DNA of 64,000 nt from Streptomyces olivochromogenes (GTDB taxonomy: Bacteria; Actinomycetota; Actinomycetes; Streptomycetales; Streptomycetaceae). Under the pieces are notes generated by a model that saw nothing but the letters and a program-made list of their open reading frames with translations, was not told the origin of the DNA and did not search any database. Positions within the stretch are counted from its first letter, which is position 1. Every line of letters begins with the position of its first letter. The position numbers and the translations under genes were made by a program. Location: assembly GCF_001514115.1 (NCBI RefSeq), contig NZ_KQ948459.1, forward strand, positions 186,001 to 250,000, given 5' to 3'. This document shows positions 59,864 through 64,000 of the stretch, in pieces.

Positions 59864-60805
59864 CTATTCGGGTGAACCGAGGCGCCGGGACACGGCGGGT
59901 TCCCGCGCGATGACCGCCCCGGCGGTGATCCCGGCGGCGATGACGACGCAGAGCCCGATCAGCCATGACAACACCGTGAAGACCGCACCCAGCGACCCGT
60001 AGCGGTCCAGGCTGCGGTTGAGCGCGCTGGGCACGTACAGCTTGGCGACCACCGACAGAGTGGTCATGGCCACCCCGGTCAGGAGCGCACCGGGCAGCAG
60101 GGGCAGCCAGAGGACGCGCGCGGCCAGCAGCAGGTGCTGGGTCCACCACCAGACGCCCACCTGGGCGATCAGCAGGAGCGGCACGCCCAGCCATCCCCCC
60201 ACGCCGAACCCGGTGCGCAGCGGTCCCTGCAGGGCGAGGATGACCAGCCAGGCCGCGATCCACACGAGCCATCTCCAGGCGGCGATCCGTGCGCTCGCAC
60301 CCGGCAGTCGCCAGGCACGTTGGCACAGGCGTTGCATCGCCCGGCTGCACGCCGTGGCGGAGAGCAGCACCATCAGCGAACTGACCACTCCGGCGCTCTG
60401 CTGCAGGTTCGCGGGATTGGCCTCGAAGACCTTCCTCAGCTCCTGTTCGGAGGAGCCGTTGATACCGAAGACGTCGTGCAGGGAGGAGACGATCTCGTCG
60501 CGCACCGCCCGCGGGGCGAAGGACGCGACCACGAAGAGCAGCGGAACGGCGGTCAGGAACACCTGGGCCGCCAGCCGGGTCGCGGAATCCAGCAGGTTCA
60601 CCGCGATCAGGTGCGAGGTGAGACGGGTGATCACCGGGAAGCGCTCCTCGGCGCCGGCGCGCAGCCGCCGCAGTCGCGCCCCCAGCTCCGCGGCCCGCCC
60701 GCGCAGGCGGCCCGCCCCGCCGTCGGTGGGCGGGCCGGATCCTCTGCCTGCGCGCAATTCCGCTCCCGGGTCCGGACTGGGCTCCACGCCCCGAGGCGTG
60801 ACCAC
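59864..60805 (-). CDS. YihY/BrkB-family membrane protein
   Basis: About 313 residues, six predicted helices, with the family pattern LIAVNLLDSATRLAAQVFLT at the start of the membrane part and TVLSWLIGLCVVIAAGITAGAVI at the end. Formerly annotated as RNase BN; now thought to be an inner-membrane protein of unknown role. The start is uncertain: I chose a GTG, and upstream codons are open into the region antisense to the GAP gene. Confidence 0.75.
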   Translation of the reverse strand: MVTPRGVEPSPDPGAELRAGRGSGPPTDGGAGRLRGRAAELGARLRRLRAGAEERFPVITRLTSHLIAVNLLDSATRLAAQVFLTAVPLLFVVASFAPRAVRDEIVSSLHDVFGINGSSEQELRKVFEANPANLQQSAGVVSSLMVLLSATACSRAMQRLCQRAWRLPGASARIAAWRWLVWIAAWLVILALQGPLRTGFGVGGWLGVPLLLIAQVGVWWWTQHLLLAARVLWLPLLPGALLTGVAMTTLSVVAKLYVPSALNRSLDRYGSLGAVFTVLSWLIGLCVVIAAGITAGAVIAREPAVSRRLGSPE

Positions 60806-60995
60806 GCCACCAGGGTGCCGTCCAGGGCGGCCGCCCGCCTGCGGCGCGAGCGCCGTTGCGCCGTACGGGGGAGAGGCCGCCCGAGGAGTTCCGGACGGCA
60901 CCGCTGAATTGTGGCTGCGGGCGGGAGCGGTGACGATGGGGCCATGCGCGCATCCGGCGCCGCCCCGAGCCCGGCGCGGCCGTGCGGGGGCAGCG

Positions 60996-61640
60996 ATGGT
61001 CCTTGACCTGGTCCTCATCGGTCTGGCGATCGCAGTGAACCCCTTCTCGGTCACCGCGTTCGTGCTGGTGCTGTCCGCGCGGGGCGGGATCTGGAACGGG
61101 CTGGCCTTCGTCCTCACCTGGCTGGCCAGTTTCGTCGCGATCATCGCCTTGGTGCTGCTGATGACCGGCGGGAAACCGCCGCCGCCCAAGTCGGCGCCCT
61201 CCACGGCCGCCCTGGCCGCCAAAATCGCCATCGGCGTCGGCCTCGTCTGGTACGGGGAGCGCACCCGTCGCAGGAGGGGCAGGCGGCGCAAGTCCTCCGG
61301 GATGATGTCCCGGCTCGACCGGATCTCCCCGTGGACGGCGGCCGGGCTGGCGCTGTTCCTCCAGCCCTGGGGGCTGGTGGCCGCCGGTGCCGCCACCGTG
61401 GTGGAGGCGGACCTCTCCCACGCCGCCTCGTACGCGGCGTTGCTGGGCTACTGCCTGCTGGCCAGCTCCAGCCTGCTGGCCATGGAGATCTACGCGACCT
61501 TCGCCCCCGAATCCTCCCGCGTACGGCTCGGGCGGCTGCGGACGTGGCTGGAGGGCCATCAGGACGAGGCGATCGTGACGGTGTGCCTGCTGCTGGGGCT
61601 GTGGCTGGTGGGGAAGAGCATCTACCAGCTGACCGCCTGA
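60996..61640 (+). CDS. GAP-family (peptidoglycolipid addressing, Sap-like) membrane protein
   Basis: A 214-residue protein with six helices, opening MVLDLVLIGLAIAVNPFSVTAFVLVLS and ending VTVCLLLGLWLVGKSIYQL, the GAP/Sap pattern known from mycobacterial glycopeptidolipid export. Role here is unknown. ATG after GGGGGCAGCG. Divergent from the BrkB gene across about 190 bp. Confidence 0.8.
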   Translation: MVLDLVLIGLAIAVNPFSVTAFVLVLSARGGIWNGLAFVLTWLASFVAIIALVLLMTGGKPPPPKSAPSTAALAAKIAIGVGLVWYGERTRRRRGRRRKSSGMMSRLDRISPWTAAGLALFLQPWGLVAAGAATVVEADLSHAASYAALLGYCLLASSSLLAMEIYATFAPESSRVRLGRLRTWLEGHQDEAIVTVCLLLGLWLVGKSIYQLTA

Positions 61641-61651
61641 CCCTGACCGGT

Positions 61652-61705
61652 CCTCACCTCACCGCCCGGGTGACGGCCCCTCACCTCACCGCCCGGGTGA
61701 CGGTG
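61652..61705. repeat. 27-bp direct repeat, two copies
   Basis: CCTCACCTCACCGCCCGGGT plus GACGGCC, then a second copy differing at the end. It follows the GAP stop and precedes the 28-bp array. Confidence 0.75.
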
Positions 61706-61757
61706 ACCATCACGGCACCGCTGACGCGAGCGCCGGCCATCTCCGGATCGGCGCCAT

Positions 61758-61933
61758 CACCGGACCGCCAGGGTGATGGCGGTCGTCACGGACCGTCAGG
61801 GTGATGGCAGACGTCACGGACCGGCAGGGCGATGCCCGCTGTCACGGGACTGTCAGGGTGATGGCGGTTCTCACGGGACCGCCGGGTGACGGCCGTCGTC
61901 ACTGGATCGCCGGGCGGTGACCGTCGGCGTCGT
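61758..61933. repeat. Degenerate 28-29-bp tandem array, six units
   Basis: Six units of type CACGGACCGTCAGGGTGATG plus GCAGACGT, of 29, 28, 28, 29, 28 and 34 bp, running up to the stop codon of the cyclase gene. There are no unique spacers, so it is not a CRISPR. Inverted sequence within units could fold. Confidence 0.75.
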
Positions 61934-62865
61934 CACAGGATGGCCAGGGGATTGACGGGCGAGCCGGTGGCCGCGGGCAGCCGGAGCGGAGCGATCACGC
62001 ACAGGAACGACCAGCGGCCTTCCCGCGCGCAGATCGGCGCGAGGTCCTCGAACCGCAGATAGTCGAGCAGATGCAGTCCCAAGGCGTGGACGGCGAGCAC
62101 ATGCACCGGGAACGCGACCCCTCGTACCGCGCTCGGGGCCGTGTCGTTGTTGCTGTCACTGCCGAGCACCGCCACCTCCCGGTCGGCCACGAACTCCATC
62201 GCGGTCGGATGGAGTCCGGCACGGGCGGCGGCCACGTCCCAGGGGCCCAGCTCCTCGCGGCGCCGGCGGTGTCCGACCCGTACGAGCAGGATGTCTCCGC
62301 GACCGACCCGCAACCCCTGCCGGGTCTCGGCGGCGCTCAGGTCCTCGGCGGTCACGTTCGATCCGGGTTCGAGCCAGGAGAGGCCGTGCACCCGGGGTAT
62401 GTCGAGGAGGACCCCGCGTCCGACGATGCCGTCGCGGGCCAGCTCCACCGACAGGACGCTCGCGCCCTCCGGCGACAGCGCGTCCGCCGCCGGTATGCCG
62501 CCGTGCAGCGTGCCGTCGTAGATGACATGGCACAGCGCGTCGAGGTGACTGTCCACATCGCTGTGAACGTTCATGGCGAAGCGGTCCCGCGCGAAGTCCA
62601 CGCCCTTCGCGACCGGTTCGCCGTCCGCCGGAGCGGTGAGCCGGTGCTCGGCCGGATCGGCGTCGTCGGGTTCGGCACGGGTCTCCACGGGGGCGGCGAG
62701 CGACACCGTGCGTCCCGACCGCACCTCGCGGACGGCCGCCAGCACCTGTTCCGCGGTGATCGTGTCCAGGGCGCCCCGGCGCCTGCCACCACCGGAGGCC
62801 GTGCCGCGCAGTCGGCGGTAGAGCGACCGGAACTCGGCCTCGCTCAGCTCGTCGGGCATCGGCAT
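61933..62865 (-). CDS. Cyclase family protein (kynurenine formamidase-like)
   Basis: A 310-residue cyclase/amidohydrolase-fold protein. The metal-binding stretch is MNVHSDVDSHLDALCHVIYDG, where the usual HxGTHxDxPxH is altered to HSDVDSHLDALCH, as in one actinobacterial subgroup. A C-terminal His cluster (HVLAVHALGLHLLDYLRFEDLA) fits. It may hydrolyse a formamide or lactone. I chose the ATG after GGAGGCTGGTGAC; an earlier start adds 23 residues. The stop codon lies at the edge of the repeat array. Confidence 0.82.
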   Translation of the reverse strand: MPMPDELSEAEFRSLYRRLRGTASGGGRRRGALDTITAEQVLAAVREVRSGRTVSLAAPVETRAEPDDADPAEHRLTAPADGEPVAKGVDFARDRFAMNVHSDVDSHLDALCHVIYDGTLHGGIPAADALSPEGASVLSVELARDGIVGRGVLLDIPRVHGLSWLEPGSNVTAEDLSAAETRQGLRVGRGDILLVRVGHRRRREELGPWDVAAARAGLHPTAMEFVADREVAVLGSDSNNDTAPSAVRGVAFPVHVLAVHALGLHLLDYLRFEDLAPICAREGRWSFLCVIAPLRLPAATGSPVNPLAIL

Positions 62866-62994
62866 GTCACCAGCCTCCGACAGAAGCCGGATTCCGGCAC
62901 GCCGAGTTGCCGGGGGCAGGTACCGCCGCGTCAATGAAGGAGCGACCCGTCCACGTCACGACCCGGCGCACCGCACCGAAACGCGGAGGTCCGG

Positions 62995-63483
62995 ATGGAC
63001 ATGATCCATGTCCGCGCGGTGTGCCCGCCGGATCTCACGCGACGCGCCATGGCCCTGCTGGACGACGAGCCGTGCGCCGTGAACGTGTGCCTCCAGACGG
63101 GCAGCGTACGCAACCCCGACGGTGACGCCATCGAGTGCGACGTCCTGACCGGAGCCGCGAACGACGTGCTGCGCGGTCTGCGGGACCTGGGTCCGGAGCG
63201 CCACGGCTCCATCGTTCTCGATCCGGTGGACACGGTGTTCTCGGAACACGCCGAGAGGACCGGGGACCGGCACGCTCAAGTGCCGGCGGGCGATCTGGCG
63301 ACGGGTGGGCGAACGCCGGCACCGGCGCGAGGTCACGCGGACGGCGTAGGGGCGGACGGCGCCGGAGAAGACGGCTTCGAAGTGTCCGCGGCCGAGGGAG
63401 CGCCGGTGTCCAGGAACTCGCGGATCGCGAAGGCGACCAGCACGATCACCACGGTCCACACCACGACCCACGTGGTCGGGTAG
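62995..63483 (+). pseudogene. DUF389 N-terminal fragment
   Basis: The first 85 codons (IHVRAVCPPDLTRRAMALLD, GSIVLDPVDTVFSEHAER) match the N-terminal ACT-like part of DUF389 membrane proteins. The membrane half is missing; after HAERTGD the frame becomes Ala/Gly/Pro-rich and runs antisense through the next gene. The likely functional end is lost, so I call a truncated gene. The ATG follows GGAGG by five bases. Confidence 0.6.
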
Positions 63484-64000
63484 CTCCAGGTGAACAGCAC
63501 GACCGCGGCGACCGCCAGGATCGCGGCGCCGATCCACCGCTTGAAGCGGTGCACGAACCGGCCGACCGGACCCAGCGGGAGCCCCGCCGACACGGCGACG
63601 TCGCGCAGGGCGCCGATGCCCCTGCGACAGCCCGTACGGATGAGGACGGCGATCCGGGAAGGCCCGACGAGGAAGGCGCCGGCGGCCGTCACGAGCGCGA
63701 GTGCTCCGACCGCGCGAACACCGGCGCGCAGGAACCTGACCAGGGAGTCGAACACCGTGGCGGCGGCGTCCTCGGACGTCCCGACGGGCAGATGGTCGAG
63801 ATAGACCGCCCGCGCGACGGCCAGGACGATGCCGAGCACGACCATGGCGGCGAACACCCCGAGCGCGGCCCCGATCAGGGCCCGGCGACGGTTGGTGGCC
63901 AGATACACGCCCGCGGCGGCGATCAGCACGGCGATGACGGGGAGCCAGCCGCCGATGATGTCCAGCACCCGCAGATACGTCTTGATCTTGCCGACGTCCT
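63333..64000 (-). CDS. Membrane protein of unknown function, 5' end outside window
   Basis: At least 222 residues; the frame is open beyond the right edge (DVGKIKTYLRVLDIIGGWLPV), so the true start is outside. Four predicted helices (about residues 20-40, 45-70, 95-115 and 155-190 of the visible part), with a Pro/Ser-rich C-terminal tail. This layout is seen in uncharacterised streptomycete integral membrane proteins. The end overlaps the DUF389 fragment. Confidence 0.7.
   Translation of the reverse strand, partial: DVGKIKTYLRVLDIIGGWLPVIAVLIAAAGVYLATNRRRALIGAALGVFAAMVVLGIVLAVARAVYLDHLPVGTSEDAAATVFDSLVRFLRAGVRAVGALALVTAAGAFLVGPSRIAVLIRTGCRRGIGALRDVAVSAGLPLGPVGRFVHRFKRWIGAAILAVAAVVLFTWSYPTTWVVVWTVVIVLVAFAIREFLDTGAPSAADTSKPSSPAPSAPTPSA

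Noticed and set aside
61758..61933. CRISPR array
   Set aside because: Degenerate tandem units without spacers.

Overview
The window is very GC-rich DNA with strong third-position GC bias, GTG and TTG starts, and many leaderless-looking promoters. Families such as DUF6421, DUF6461, DUF6332, DUF6986, TIGR03083 mycothiol enzymes and an HVDL-type cysteine leader peptide point to a Streptomyces chromosome (Actinomycetota). No rRNA, tRNA, CRISPR array, transposase or phage gene was found. All calls are by eye from motifs; no database was searched.

Left part (1-18.5 kb): a partial FprA-type ferredoxin reductase; a DUF305 lipoprotein divergent from a secreted LVIVD propeller protein; a TetR regulator with its own palindrome; HAD, PAP2, M56 peptidase and DUF5134 genes; a translationally coupled FUSC exporter and MarR regulator, the MarR carrying a very long Pro/Ala/Ser/Gly repeat tail; a cytoplasmic clan-A glycosidase with carbohydrate-binding-like modules; VOC, GNAT and GDPD enzymes; and two DUF6461 paralogues, one decayed.

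Middle part (18.9-44 kb): a coupled DUF6421-SDR-aldolase operon; a leaderless transglutaminase-like gene; a lysophospholipid acyltransferase; a thioredoxin; a flavin reductase behind a cysteine leader peptide and hairpin; the etfB-etfA electron-transfer flavoprotein operon; a secreted EEP hydrolase; and a DUF6986 aldolase-like gene. A carbohydrate locus follows: LacI and ROK kinase diverging around a perfect palindrome, then a secreted GH27 alpha-galactosidase diverging from an ABC importer (binding protein plus two permeases) with no ATPase. An Excalibur protein, a small exported peptide, a P-loop/NUDIX fusion, an M20 dipeptidase and a geranylgeranyl-reductase-like enzyme complete this part.

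Right part (44-64 kb): an F420-type nitroreductase and a TetR regulator diverge around an array of 19-bp repeats. Then come a histidine kinase/response regulator pair, two MFS exporters (one with a divergent MarR and twin palindromes), and a candidate structured RNA with intrinsic terminator upstream of a mycothiol-enzyme gene. Further right lie a CelD-like acetyltransferase, a ClC channel, a GMC-DUF2252-GH15 operon whose GMC gene has lost its middle, a BrkB protein, a GAP protein, a cyclase, a DUF389 fragment and a partial membrane protein. The last 12 kb has more repeats and broken genes and looks the least constrained.

The points I would look at first are the 19-bp operator-like array (44.6-44.8 kb), the structured RNA (51.0-51.2 kb), the repeat-tailed MarR (10-11.5 kb), the cysteine leader with hairpin (24.9-25.0 kb) and the internally deleted GMC oxidoreductase (59.1-59.8 kb).
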